DNA from: Rhytidiadelphus loreus
Taxonomy: Eukaryota; Streptophyta; Bryopsida; Hypnales; Hylocomiaceae
Length of the DNA stretch: 64,000 bases
Reading direction: 5' to 3'
NCBI GenBank assembly: GCA_947034895.1
Contig: OX344764.1
Coordinates: 14,570,001 to 14,634,000, forward strand
Made by a program: the position numbers and the translations under genes. Shown piece by piece: positions 21,901-33,673 of the stretch (position 1 is the stretch's first letter; the number at the start of each line of letters is the position of its first letter). The notes beneath the pieces were generated by a model. That model made no database searches. It was not told the origin of the DNA and worked only from the letters and a program-made list of their open reading frames with translations.

Positions 21901-24900
21901 GAACAGAAAGGAGGGTGACAGATTTTATTAGGGACATTCAAGACGTGAGAATCGACCATGCATTCTAAAGTGTATCTGAGAGGTTTTGTTCGATTAGTTT
22001 CTTCCAAAAGAAATAGTCGAAATGAAAATTTACCCAAAGAACTGTTCCATCACCTCCCAACGTGACTACCAAGTCGACTTTGTTATGCAGCTGCAAGACT
22101 TCTTCCTCTGTGTTGATAGAAGCAGCACCAAGGGTATTAGCACCAAGGGTATTACCATCATAATACAAACCATGGTCAGAAATATTTCATAGGTTATGTA
22201 GAAGAGGAACTCATTATCGTGTTGGTTGCACTTCGTTCAATTGAAAACGCTAGTAATAGAAAACGGGACTAGCACATGACAAATTCTTCCAATGGGTAAC
22301 GCATACGGAGATCCTTGGCCCAAAATTCTAGAAAAAACATATCCTTTAACTGCGCACCTGTATCACAAGATTGAACGCAATTGAAGTAGGAGTTGTCTTC
22401 CAAAAGCTCCTTCTTCACGGGAGGCTCTACGAACACTCCGATCCCCTTCTCCTCCTTCAACCATCTGAGGATGTCAAGACCACGGAGTAAGTAACTGGTA
22501 CCTCCTACTCCCGCAAGTATTTTAGAAGCTTCCTTGATGATAGGAATAATGGTCCAGACAATCAACCCATAGGAATTACATCCTCACACATTCACGAAGC
22601 ACATTAAATTCGTTGAACAGAGTCCTGCACATTCAAGTCAGTAATAGCACAATGCTAAATAAACCCAGGCAAAAAATAGACTTTGAAATCGACCACTAAC
22701 CTATTATACTGTGGAAGTCCTTAAGGTAAGTACACCTAATTTCGACTCTGTTACTAAAACAGGGACCTATCTAGATTCTTGCCCCAAAAGTACATCCGCT
22801 GAAGATGTGATTAGAGTCGATTTGGGGTCCACCTATAATCAGCACTTTGAAAAGTCATAATTTCTTCATACGGTGTCCAAGAAATGCATGCTGAGAGACT
22901 TTGGAATTGTTTCTCAATTGCCAACAAGGTCCGACAAAAGCAAGACAGTTTAATAATGAGAACCATGCTCAGATGCTAATAGGGCCGGTTTTAGGCTTAT
23001 TTACCTTACAAGTTGTTTTCGAGTTAATTTTTAACGAAGATTAAAATATAATTGATCAAGAATTTCAATATTATTAGATAGTTTCAAGACAACATCAAGA
23101 GAATCATTTCGTCGTTCAGGGTGGGCGGGGGTCTCTTTAAGGTCATATTGACCTTACAGAGGTCTCCCTATGTATTGTAAGGGTGCCTTCATATGATCAC
23201 TATGATCATAGGTAGACTGCACCACATATCATGGAAAGTATTCTCTTTTTGTGATGTTGTCCAAAAGTCCTGAAACAATCTAATTCTACAAAAAAAACTT
23301 GCTTTAACAAGTCGTTGCAATCTGGTAAAATTCACCTGATCATCTCTTTGCAGAGAGCGGTGACTGTCGGAGCATTGGGCTTCGACAATATAAACACAGA
23401 CTGAGGAGGTGAATCCCACGCCAACGTAATCTGCAAGCAGCTCACGTGAAAAATGGCCCTAGCTTAGAGTGAAGGCATTTAGACTAGCAAATCCAGAGGT
23501 TTATGTTACTTGAAAAGTCGACTTCCCAACAAAGCACCAATCTCCACAAACCAGCAGGTCTGTGAATAATACATGGCATTGTGGAAGAGACAGAAACCAA
23601 GAGCAAGACAGAGAAGTCATCACACCTGTTTGCTACTCCGACTTGCTGTAGTGATATTTCCACACTCAAAGGACACAACGTCATGAGTGTGTTTCCTCGG
23701 AGATTTCTTGTCCCCACAACCCCATTGCAGTCTGAAAGACGCCTGTGAACAAAATCCATGTTAATGAAGGTCTCCTTTGAAAGGAACGTACAAAATGGGA
23801 CATGGAGATTTCAAGGACCGAATAACTGACAGCAATGCATGAGAATGACATGAGAGACCCTCACCTTCTCTGCAATTTGCGGTGCATCAGAAAAGAGTGA
23901 CACATTGCCAGATGAACTGCTGTGGCAGCGCAATATCTGTTGAGAGCAGATACCATCCCTCTTGCAACACTCAGAGTTGCTATGGGGAGGACAACCATTC
24001 GCAGAATCTACAGGGCTTTGCTCCCCATTCTCAGTTTCGGGTTTCTCCAAATCTAATGGTTCACCAGCACTCCAAGAATCTGATCGAAGAAAATATCCTG
24101 AGAAGTTAGAGATACTAGGTTTAACCCCAAGGTAAAAGTAGAAACTCCACTTTCGAAGCTCATAGTCGATAATAGTAACTTTCAAAGCATAATTCTAGAG
24201 TTCAAAAAAGTAGGACAAGATTTCTTCCTTCTATTGATACATTTTGTTGCCTTCCTTGAAGCCTCTTAAATGATATATTTCAACTCCTACAGACATGGAA
24301 GCTGACACTTTTGGCCTCACAGGCACGTTATTGGTTAAGGTAGGATCGCTCTTGGATTTTTTAATAACGCATTAAGACTCAGAAAAGAACACGATTAATA
24401 AAAACCACCCTTGCTAAAGATAAAGAATAGTTAGATAAACCAGGAGATGACTGACATTGCTCCTGCTCCTGCTCCCGGTCCTGCTCCAAAGAAGCAGCAC
24501 GCAACCGCTCCATCTTATATTTTCGTTTCCACTCAGCTGCTTCATCTTGAGCTCTACCTTTACTCTCAGCCAACTGCCGAAGAGCCTTTTCCACAGCTGC
24601 ATCATTTGTGATAATCCCACGCAAACATCAACTGTAAGAAGTCCAACCAAGTGTAGGAATAAATGAGTTGCAGTTGGAAGCAAGGGTCAGCATAGGAGAA
24701 GGTATCAGGTCCCTAACGGGTATAGTATCCTCTACCTTAACACTCAAGTCAGTGGCCGGCTCAGAATTGGGAACATATCAACATGCAATGACTAAAGGCA
24801 TATGTAGGTACAAGGGAAATAGCATGACACGAAAACTTCACAAGAGAAAGGGTACTGGTTCGTACTCCGCATGGCATCGGAGAACTCAACAAGATGGGTA

Positions 24901-25800
24901 CCGCCATCTCCAATGGAGGTTTCCTGAAGGTGTTCTTCAACTGAGCGTTGAGAGCAGGCATGAATCCGACCATTCTGATGTATTCCACCATTCTGCTCCA
25001 TCTGTGACAAGGACAAAGTAAGTTATCTTCCCTTCGTTTCAGAAAGCCTACAAATCCATAAAACCATCAAATCATTGAATCTCCAATCTCACTTCCCAGG
25101 TCTGTGCACCGATAGAGCGTAGAAGTTGCTATTGATATGAAAAAGACTAAGAACATGACCAGAAGAACACATCCGACCGGATTCTTATTTAATCTCACTA
25201 TCAGGAAATCCACCCCTCGAGGTATTCATGTTACAATTAGCAGGGTTTAACACAGCTTGGGGTGTTTCTCCTCCTGTCTTTTAAAAGATGAACGAATTCC
25301 TCTGGAAATTTTAATTTTCCTGATCACTCAAATCAATTGCGAGAAAAGATTTGAATGACAAAGGAGATTGGCAAACCCAGTACATGTTCTAACAGACAAT
25401 GTACTGCTCAAGCAAAAACAACAGATACCATAAGAAAACTATGTCCTCTACTGAAGCGCACATCACACAACAGCCATCGCAATACCTTTTTGAACATTCA
25501 ACTGTGAAGGAGAAGCAAGATGATCAAAATTGACCCCTACAGCACCGTGTTAATTGCAAAGACTGGCCAAAACACTATCAAAAAGTGTACGATTTTATCT
25601 GTGTTTTGTCCTGGGATTTTATATAACCTTACCCTCGTTTTACAAATTACGGTGCGCATCGTCTTTCGACGAGATGCCAGGTTCTTTGAAAGAGTTTCTG
25701 ATTGCAGTACATCCGGCATTACTAGAGCCTCAACTTTTGCAGCACCTTGATCTTGTGGAAGGGGACTCATTAAGTGAAGAACTTCTTCTGTTAAATTCAT
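18988..25800 (-). CDS. NADK: NAD kinase, NADK1-type, 12 coding exons
   Basis: Phosphorylates NAD to NADP with ATP. Coding exons, high to low: 25800-25633, 25001-24866, 24596-24441, 24097-23865, 23742-23626, 23430-23336, 22464-22358, 22107-22034, 21748-21670, 21228-20909, 19830-19741, 19209-18988. They sum to 1797 nt (598 aa) with consistent phases and GT-AG introns. Catalytic GGDGT is at residues 355-359, the NE pair at 440-441 and [15 protein letters not shown] at 475-489. The family's [12 protein letters not shown] and [19 protein letters not shown] follow the expected order. Residues 57-231 are a variable N-terminal region with a short charged helix (about 120-145). Length and motifs fit Arabidopsis NADK1 (cytosolic type), not the much longer plastid NADK2. 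The start is the first ATG after an in-frame stop. The exon 3 acceptor is the least certain boundary. Confidence 0.9.
19375..19513. mobile_element. 139-bp MITE in NAD kinase intron 11
   Basis: The left end AGGCATGCTCTCACTTGGTG (19375-19394) is mirrored by the right end, read inward as AGGGCATGTTCTCACTTGGTG. The imperfect terminal inverted repeats continue through TTA and are about 22 bp long. The interior is non-coding. It lies wholly within the intron between the last two coding exons. A 3-bp TAA/TTA duplication is possible but cannot be proven. Confidence 0.7.
21412..21582. repeat. Intronic dispersed repeat RI, copy 1
   Basis: It lies in the NAD kinase intron between exons 9 and 10. It is built from inverted words gagacctc / gaggcctc and catgat/atcatg, followed by atcatggagaagg, ctttttgtgacg, cagtttcaaaatag and attctactgaaaa. 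The same ordered blocks recur at 23125-23300 (another intron of this gene) and 52853-53035 (PSF3 intron 4). Confidence 0.6.
23125..23300. repeat. Intronic dispersed repeat RI, copy 2
   Basis: It lies in the NAD kinase intron between exons 6 and 7. Blocks gaggtctccctatg, atcatggaaag, ctctttttgtgatgttgtcc, aaaagtcctgaaac and aatctaattctac are in the same order and orientation as in copies 1 and 3. Confidence 0.6.
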
Positions 25801-27195
25801 CTCAAGTTCCACTTCAATAACAACTTCCTTACGAACTTTACTGCTTCAAATACCGGTCATGCTGGTAAGAACACAATTGCCAGTGTCATGTGGCTTAAAA
25901 GACTTTCAAGACATAGGATTTCAAGGACTCTCAGTGCAAGGTCGTCTTATCACGATTCTCCAGACCAGTCATGTCCGCTTTTGCAGTACTTAATTCCAAT
26001 AAGACCCACAATACTAGTCCTGGTCAATCATTCAATAAGATTATCTCTTGACTTAACGTGTACAAGAGGAGAACAGAGTTTTTTATGTATAAGAGGAAGA
26101 TAAAACCCTAAACTACGTGATATGAATACGGAAGCTTCTCAATTCTCATGCTAAACCCTCGGATCGAAGGTACAAGCATTCCCATGCAACGTGGATTCAT
26201 ATGGACAAGGTAATCCACTCAATTTTTGAAAAGAATAAATCCTAGAATAAATCGTGCTAGCTAGTCCCTTTAGTACCCTCACAGTCCCTCTCACATACAC
26301 CTTCACATTAGTGGTCAATTGTGTACGTCGCACACTCAATGCCGCGTTTAGAAAGAGAACAGAAATGAAATCATCGTTGGTAAGTAGCGTTTTCCGTACC
26401 TTGGACACGAGACGAAGAAATTAGAAAAATCGACAAGAATGTATTCCGTCGTCTCCTCCCGGATTAACGAACCCCTCGCAGGTCGCGAATACTAGAAACT
26501 GAATAACAATTTCAATTCCACACATAATTTGAGTTCAAAAATCATGGAATAGAGGTGTGGATCAAATCAGCGTCGTCGAGCAAGCACTTGATAAGAAATT
26601 CCTAGGCAATCTACCGACAGCGGTAATGTAGCCTAGCCTGTGTAAAGTCGGCATAGCCGTGGACGTCTTACGAACGCGCTCCTCCCACTCGCAACCCGTT
26701 CATTTCCAAGAGAATAAGTTCAAGCAAAGACAGAGCCTTTCCATCAGCAAGAAAAACCCTAAAAAAAACTCTGCTCCAACAGTCGCAATCCCTCCGCTCC
26801 GATACCCCGACCAAACCACTCGAAACTCGAAATTCGAGCAAAAAACTAGGACTCGGCGACCACTACCCAAAATGCAGTGCAGATTCCCGAAGAAAAAAGC
26901 TCGACGCCCCTGAATGTTTCTGAATAAACAGAATTTGAAAAAAATTAGGAAAAAATTAGGAAAAAATTATTGAAAAAATCTGAGAAATCACCAGCACCGC
27001 TCGCAATTGCGCAGGAAGAATTGGAAAGATGACGGAGCTTCAATTGCAAACAATATTTATGTAAGGTTTCCATAGAGCCTCAAACCGCTGCGAATTTACG
27101 TACAGTCAAAGCCGCGGGGAGTTGGTGCGGGGAAGGTGAGGGACGAGGAAAAGATGGAGGCACTCGGACCTTGCCAAGTGGCAGGAGAATTTGAC
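25801..27195 (-). promoter_or_regulatory. NAD kinase leader and promoter region
   Basis: On the minus strand an in-frame TGA precedes the chosen ATG, and an acceptor-like AAGCAG lies just upstream (about 25842). A donor TCCAAG|GTACGG occurs near 26396-26404, so a 5' untranslated intron of about 550 bp is likely. Two telobox words AAACCCTAA are on the plus strand (26103-26111 and 26754-26762). Sequence from 26400 to 27180 is GC-richer than the flanks, as expected for a plant leader and promoter. No clear TATA box was assigned. Confidence 0.4.
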
Positions 27196-27298
27196 TGACG
27201 TGGAGGGCTCGAGCTTGGAATTGGGGTGACTTGGAGAGCTCAAGCTTGGAATTGGGGTGACGTGGAGGGGTCGAGCTTGGATTTGGGATGACGTGGAG
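27196..27298. repeat. 31-bp tandem repeat upstream of NAD kinase
   Basis: Units start at 27196, 27227, 27258 and 27289 (last one partial). The unit begins tgacgtggagggctcgag and continues cttggaattgggg. The spacing is exactly 31 bp and copies differ at few positions. Each unit holds TGACGTGG or TGACTTGG; the ACGTGG part resembles an ABRE/G-box-like bZIP site. Confidence 0.8.
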
Positions 27299-28342
27299 GT
27301 CCCTTTTCCAGCATTTCGGGAGCTCCTTATACGGTCAGCAGGGACTTCGGGGTTTGAAAAGGAACTAGCAAAGAGCCCTAACTTAAAAGTTGTGGAGTTT
27401 TTCTTGGGAGCATGTCATTGGATTTCTTTGTCACTTGACTTTGGTGTGGAGGGTGCAGTACAGTGTCTCAGTGTTGTTGACAAACTGGGAGATCGTACCG
27501 GCACATGCTTTTGCCTTCTTTCGGTATTTGCAGATTCATGGAACTGTCACATTAACTTTTACTCTGAGACACAGTTTTTCAATTGGTAGTGGCAAGATGA
27601 GGGTTATATTTAATGTATTGTATACTGTATTGGCGGTAAATTTTCAAAGTCTTTTAACTTGTACTGTACAAAGTGGTGCTGCATAGTGACAATACTTTTA
27701 TTATACCTTACACTAACTAGTGTATGTAAATGTGTTACATTTATAGCACACATGAAGAAACTTGACTAGAACCTTACTTGAAAAGCAAGCTAGAGTTGGA
27801 GGAATAATGGCACGTTCCAAACTTGACCTTACAAAATAACAAGTCTTAGAGATAAACAATTCCACAAAAAAGAAAAAGCGTTACTTTTTTCATCCTGATA
27901 TTTAAGACAAGGTACCATTCATTTTGCTTTAATTTGCAAGTCCACTAGTTCCATTCGTGTTCATGATGCTCAAAACAAACATAAGTGCGGTAGTCATGCA
28001 CATGCTCGAAAGGTACATGATGAAATTTACATCACCGTTTCTTTCTACTCTTGACAATGTGTGAAATTCTTGAACTTTGGCTAAAACAAAAATGTTGTGC
28101 ACATTTGTCGTAGACTAACAATTTGTGTAGGGCAACTAGAAATCTTTGTACAATTGGTTGTCTTCACAGCCTAGGGTTCACTGAAAAGCTTGAGGCATTC
28201 CAATTCCACCTTGATTTCTAATTCCTTGTGCCTTGTAGTTGCTGCTCATATTTAATTGTGACACTTGACACCAATTAATCGAAAGGAGTGACATACATAA
28301 ACCTGAAATCTTCATTTTCTACTTATTTCAATGCAGCTTTAA
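27299..28342. other. Intergenic DNA, no gene supported
   Basis: An open frame at 27257-27589 reads through the tandem repeat and has no recognisable domain. Nothing else was supported. TTAA followed by CCTCTAAAGAACC at 28339-28355 looks like an element end without a partner. Confidence 0.35.
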
Positions 28343-28464
28343 CCTCTAAAGAACCAAACTGCATTTTTTAGTAACACGACAATTTTTGGTGGCTCACTAC
28401 AAATGGAAATTTTATTTTTTTCTTTGAAATTTTCACAAAACATGTGTTTGAAGAATAGCTTTAA

Positions 28465-29424
28465 CCTCTCATCGCCAAAGGGGACAAAAAGTGTCCTCAC
28501 AGAAAATTCAAAGTGTTGTAACTTTTGCATCTGACGTCCAAATTCAATAAAACTTGTTGGTAAAGTTGTGCTCTCTCTTCTAGTTTATGTGGTACAATTT
28601 TCAGATCAATCCAAGCTGTATTGATTTCTTGGAAGCCAATCAAAGTTCACAGGTTCAATTTGAATTCACCAAATTACATTTGAAGGCTGAAACTTTGGGG
28701 GCTTGTATCTCCTTCATCCAATGTTTGTTTTCAGTAAAATTTATTGTGTCATGTTTTCCTTGAAGTCTAGTTATTGTGGTAAAAATTTCAGGTCAATCCA
28801 AGTTGTTTTGAATGCTTGGGAGCAATTCCAAGTTCAAAATCCGAACATTTTTGCATTACAGTGAACTTCGGTAGCTTATAACTTCTTCAGACAAGGTTTG
28901 TTTTCAATAATGTTTATTGGAAAAGTTATACATACTAGTCTAGTTCTTGCGGTAAAATTTTCATATCAATCCAAGAAGTTATGTTTGACTGAGAAGCATT
29001 TTAGTAGAGGTAGGTTTAGCCATAGATGTGTTTTTTTGCTACTTTTTTCACTATTTTTTTACATTTCAATACAATTTTGCAAACGCAATGAGTCAATTGA
29101 ATGATTTTTGTCCCCATCAAAGTGTTTGTCTTTTGTTTTTGAATCACTTTGTAGTTTCAAGTTTTTTCATTTGAATAGGTTTAGAAATTGAATTTCACCT
29201 CCAAAGGTGTTTTTAGGGAAATTTCAGCATCTTTTTTCAACACTAAAACATTATAATTTCTCAATCTATACGGTCAAATGACCCCAAATTTGATCTACAC
29301 CATCTACAACATGCACACTACAAGATTGTATAGTTGAGATCTCTATAACTTAGCGACATTTACATCTATAACACTTCAAAATCAATGATGTTTTGAACTC
29401 AAATGGACCTTAGGCAATGAGAGG
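28465..29424. mobile_element. Complete TTAA-flanked TIR element, family B, 960 bp
   Basis: TTAA at 28461-28464 and 29425-29428 flank the element. The left end is CCTCTCATCGCCAAAGGGGAC; the right end read inward is CCTCTCATTGCCTAAGGTCC, giving about 12 bp of matched terminal inverted repeat with one difference. The interior has no transposase frame but shares the family block aatctatacggtcaaatg (near 29263). A truncated relative lies at 590-777. Confidence 0.65.
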
Positions 29425-29826
29425 TTAAGGCCCAACAATTTTCATAACTTTTGACTACATGGTTAAGATGTTGTATGATATGTAGTATTCATTGTTCAGT
29501 AGCAGCCGAAGCAACTAAAATAACTTCTTTAAAAATCACTTTTTCTTGAAATGAAAAATTGAAATTGTTTTTTTAGATTTATACATACTCGGAAAGTTTT
29601 GAATCATTCCATTTTGATTAATGAGATGAAAGTTATGAGGTAGTTTAGTTGTGGGTAGTTTGCGGGTAGTTTGCGGGTACTTATGGATCTCAACTCAATT
29701 GTGAAGTCCTTTATTTAACTCAATTTTCAATATTTCTGGAAAAAATAAAAATATTACATGTACATTGTTTATTACAACATCACAACCATTAAGATTGGCA
29801 TTTTCAATTCCATAAATAATGTTTAA

Positions 29827-30760
29827 CCCCGCTAAAGGACCATTGTCCCTTCGGGGGACAAATGCGTTTTCGGGCAGGTACCTAGCTACGGGCTGAAATT
29901 TTCACCTAATTTTTTGAAATTTTTTTTGGAGGTAGAAAAGCTGATTAGCTTTGTGGGAATATAATTTTTTTCACAATCGGTGCCCGGGAACAGTAGTTAT
30001 GACCAAATAAGCTCTAACGAGGGGACGGCGGGCAGCCCGGGCAGACAAAAAAAATGGACAAAAATTTGAATTTTTTTTTAATATTTCCTTTTCACATAGA
30101 TTATATTTTTGACTATCTTGAAAGCTTTGATTCATTTCATTTGGATATAATATGAAAAAGTTATGGACATTCTTGTTTTTCGAGGAGTTAGAGCATCTTC
30201 TTGAAAAAAATAACATATAGGATTCATTTCTAAATGTAATTTTTCAAATTTTTCAATTTTTTTTTTTGAATAATCTGATTTATTTGCTAGAACAATCTCA
30301 CCATTGGGATTAGTGAATTTTAATTCCATCTAAAATATATGAATATGTTAGATTTTCCTTCTATCTCATACCTACTTCTATTTAACAATTTTCTTAAGAA
30401 TGATAATTAAGTTTTTTTGAATATTTTTTTTAACTAGACTCTCAACTCAATTCTCCACTATAAAGATTTAAAGCTCAAAAATCTGTAGTGCAAAAATTTT
30501 AAGTTAAAAATGTTCAAAGTCAAAAAATCTAGTCCCACAATGTGCTGAAAATTTTGTTTTTTCCACTTTAAACGCAGATATCTTGCAATCTAAGCGGTCA
30601 AAAATTTTGAAATTTTTTACACACACTTTCATACTAGTTAGGTGTAATATCCTATAGTTAGATATGAAAAAAAACAATTAGACTTTTTTTTTAATCCTTG
30701 CTATAGATACGGCAGTTTTGAGTGTTTCCTGGCAGAAAAAAGGCCTTGGTCCTTTAGGGG
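29827..30760. mobile_element. Complete TTAA-flanked TIR element, family A, 934 bp
   Basis: TTAA at 29823-29826 and 30761-30764 bound the element. The left end is CCCCGCTAAAGGACCA; the right end read inward is CCCCTAAAGGACCAAGG. It is the same family as 41274-42160: both carry the subterminal hairpin TTGTCCC-(c)ttcg-GGGGACAA, gctgaaatttt, gtagaaaagctgat, atcggtgcccggga, and near the other end gcagttttgagtg. No open frame encodes a transposase, so it is non-autonomous. Confidence 0.7.
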
Positions 30761-30949
30761 TTAACAATTTAGTATTTGGAATCATTCTCTATTTCTTTTT
30801 ACTTACTACTCCGTATTTTTTTCCTATATGTTGTACAATTCCAAATGATCTAAAAAATTTCAAGCCTGTAGACAACTTGACTTGAAGAATAAATCCAAAG
30901 AATTTCAATCATTTTGAACATTTTTTCATGCAAATGTGGCTTTATGAAG

Positions 30950-31190
30950 TGTAGCTATCCAGTTTTTTGAAGGGCCAAAAGAAGGATTTTTGTTACTTTA
31001 AATGCTAATATATTGCAATCTATACAGTGGAAATTTCTGAAATTTTTTTCACATCTTCTCAAACTAGCTTACTACAAGATTCTGCAATTACATGTGTCCA
31101 AAAATGTTTTTATTCTAAATTTTGGTACTTCTCCTAAAAATGACAGTTTTGGAGTTTTTTTGGTGAAAACATAGTAAAAAACCTGTTGGA
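30950..31190. mobile_element. Fragment of a family A element
   Basis: Carries the family block actttaaatgctaatatatt, gcaatctatacagtgg, then actagctt and tgacagttttggagt in the order of the right half of 29827-30760. Ends are missing. Confidence 0.5.
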
Positions 31191-32579
31191 GTTAAACCTA
31201 CTACAAAGCATGTTAAGTTTGCTTGAGAGCCTTCCTGTTATAGATTGACCATTTTTGTTTTGCTTTGCCAAGTGGGCATATGTTCATATAGGATCAACAT
31301 TCCCTAAACATTGCAAGTCTAAACAAGTGTGGCTTCTTGCTTCTAAAATCATCTAAGACATTCATATGTAAGACTAGGTTTGTACATACCAAAAGGTACA
31401 CAAGTTTATTTTCATGCAAACTAGCAATTTGAATATCTTGACCAAGGCCAATTCAAAGAAGGGCACATATTTTTCAAAAGTATGCGCTTATTTCACAAAT
31501 CAAACTCAAGTGAAAATATAATTTTTCTATATTTATGAGGTAATCTGCCTTGAAGTTACAAAAGCATTTGTAGAGTAGAGTCATGAACATCTGATAAACA
31601 ACCCATAACCACTCTTCCATGTATCCAATGGTATTTGAGTATTCACCATTAAGAAATTGACACCTTACCCCTTGTTGGCATTATTACAATGATTTGTTTG
31701 AAAATGAACGGATTTGAATGATGGGCTAAATAGAATTTGGGCCAAAAGTAGGATGATGGAATTAGGCAATGAACATAAATGGTTTGGCTTACCTTGTAGT
31801 CTCCTATAGTAGAACCTTTTGTCCAATGAAGTGGAAAGTGGTCCTTAGGGCAATCTAAGGTGACATATTTTGTAATTGTCATGTGCTAAAATTTCAACAA
31901 ATAAGTCAAGGATGACAAAAAAAACATTTTGAATATTAGCTAAAGCCACCCCATTTATCACATTTCCAAATAACTTTATTTTGGCAAATTTGTTTAATTC
32001 CTAAAGCCCAAAGGCATATTTCAAGAAAAATTGTGGAAAACTGTTACATTTTAGGGCAATGAGAATTTTTTTTTTTTTTTTTTTCAAAATTTAATTGTAC
32101 AAATTTTTACTAGACTATTGTGGAAATGTGTAGAAAATTTTCAGAAACTCTCACTGCATGGATTGAAGGATTATAACATTTGAAGTTAGAAAAAAAAGTT
32201 TTTTTCGACCTTGTCTAACAGAGCCAGCAACTTTTAATTCCTCCTAGAATGAGATTTTTACAATACACATGGTTGTTTTATTTGACTTTTGCATCTTGCA
32301 TCATGTAAGTTACATACTTGCCAAATTTCAGAAGTAAACAAGGAGTTTTGCAAAAGTTGCCTGAAGCTACCCGAGTTGTTAGAAAGGTTTAGGGTAGCAT
32401 AACTTTTGATCCGAGCACCCGATTGGAAAAAAATTAATTCCTACTGAAGGGGTACATGTTCACACCTTGTGTCAAAACTTTGTAAACATTTGACCAAAAT
32501 TGACTTCATGGGAACCTACTTAAATCCAAATCCATTCATTTTCAAACAAATCACTGCATTAATCCTTCAAGCAACAATG
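31191..32579. mobile_element. Decayed repeat-derived DNA
   Basis: 31649-31882 on the minus strand is related to 40990-41110 on the plus strand (catc-aaatcc-ttc, caaa-att-t-gtaataatgcc, aagg-g-aa-gtgtcaat). 32040-32460 holds reversed family A blocks: gcatggattgaaggattataac and gcataacttttgatccgagc. No gene and no intact element. Confidence 0.45.
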
Positions 32580-33669
32580 CTAGCATGTGAGCCTACATGC
32601 CTTGAGCCTAGGTATAAGTAGATACTCTACAACTATTGAAGGTGCCTATAACATATATACCCATAATATAAGTACTCTATAACCATGGAAGGTGCTTATA
32701 ATATAAGAACCTATGACATAGACACCTATAGTATAATTAGGCACCTATAATATAAACATTCTATAATCATGGAAGGTACTTATAACATAGGTACCTACAA
32801 CATAGACACGTATAATATAGGCATCTATAACATAGAAGCCTAGGCTCCTAATAGTCCTAAGCTCTTGGACTCAAGATCCTAGGCTCACATGCTAGCAACC
32901 GTACTCCCTCAAGGCCCAACAATTTTTTGATAATGGAGGTTTTCAATGAATTGTCCCACTTTGTTATTTTTTTTCCAATGGATATACTTGAGATTTTTTA
33001 TTTTAACCATAAAAAAATAAAGACTACTTTGTTTGGTATACATGAAATTAAATGTGAAAAATATTGACAATTGAAATTTTAGATTAGAACAATTTTGGAT
33101 GATCAACTTATAGACAAAAAATGTAGCTTTGAAGTAAGAAAAAATTTAAGAAGATGAATAATGTTTTCTTACCCTCCAAAAAACAATTGGATTAGAATCT
33201 CTCTCTCTCTATATATATTTGAAATTTGATATCATAATATGATTTGGAACATCTTTGAAAAAATTGGAATTATTCTAATTAGTTTGAGTTCTTCATTACA
33301 CCCAATTGAACCTTGTATTTTTAAAGTGATAAAATACAACTTTGAAAGAATTTCCTTAAATAGACCTAGTTTGTTTAAGTAGACCAAAGACTAGAAATGT
33401 CCAAGAAAATGTTTTTTTCCATCTCCATTATTCCTTTCATTATAAAAAAATTATGTTTATTCTTTTTTTGTAGAAGACTATATTTCTTAAATATATTTTT
33501 TAATACTTCTCACATTGAAATTTTGAAAATTGGAAAATACAATAGGTATGTCAACTTCTTATTCTACAAGACCTTACTTTACAAAATATTGAGATTTGTT
33601 TCACCCTACTAAGAATTTGCCATTGAAAATTTGAAGAGGATACATCATGTTCTCTTAGTCCTTGAGGGG
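32580..33669. repeat. Long dispersed repeat RA, copy 2
   Basis: Collinear with 2380-3559. It ends CTTGAGGGG followed by TTAA (33670-33673). Its first 270 bp (32600-32860) are expanded into short degenerate repeats of the type cctataatatag / ggtacctataacatag with interspersed ctataaccatggaagg. The CT/TA tract at 33199-33218 corresponds to the long (TA)n tract of copy 1. No intact frame. Confidence 0.6.
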
Positions 33670-33673
33670 TTAA

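Noticed and set aside
22563..22633. Possible extra NAD kinase exon after a good acceptor (frame [14 protein letters not shown])
   Set aside because: It ends in a stop one codon later, and exon 6 (phase 2) joins directly to 22464 to give the conserved [11 protein letters not shown], so the extra exon is not needed.
30741..30764. CCCTAAA/TTTAGGG words resembling plant telomere repeats at many element ends
   Set aside because: Each occurs once, is embedded in longer terminal inverted repeats, and varies (CCCTTGAACG, CCTCTCATCG), so these are transposon ends and not interstitial telomere arrays.
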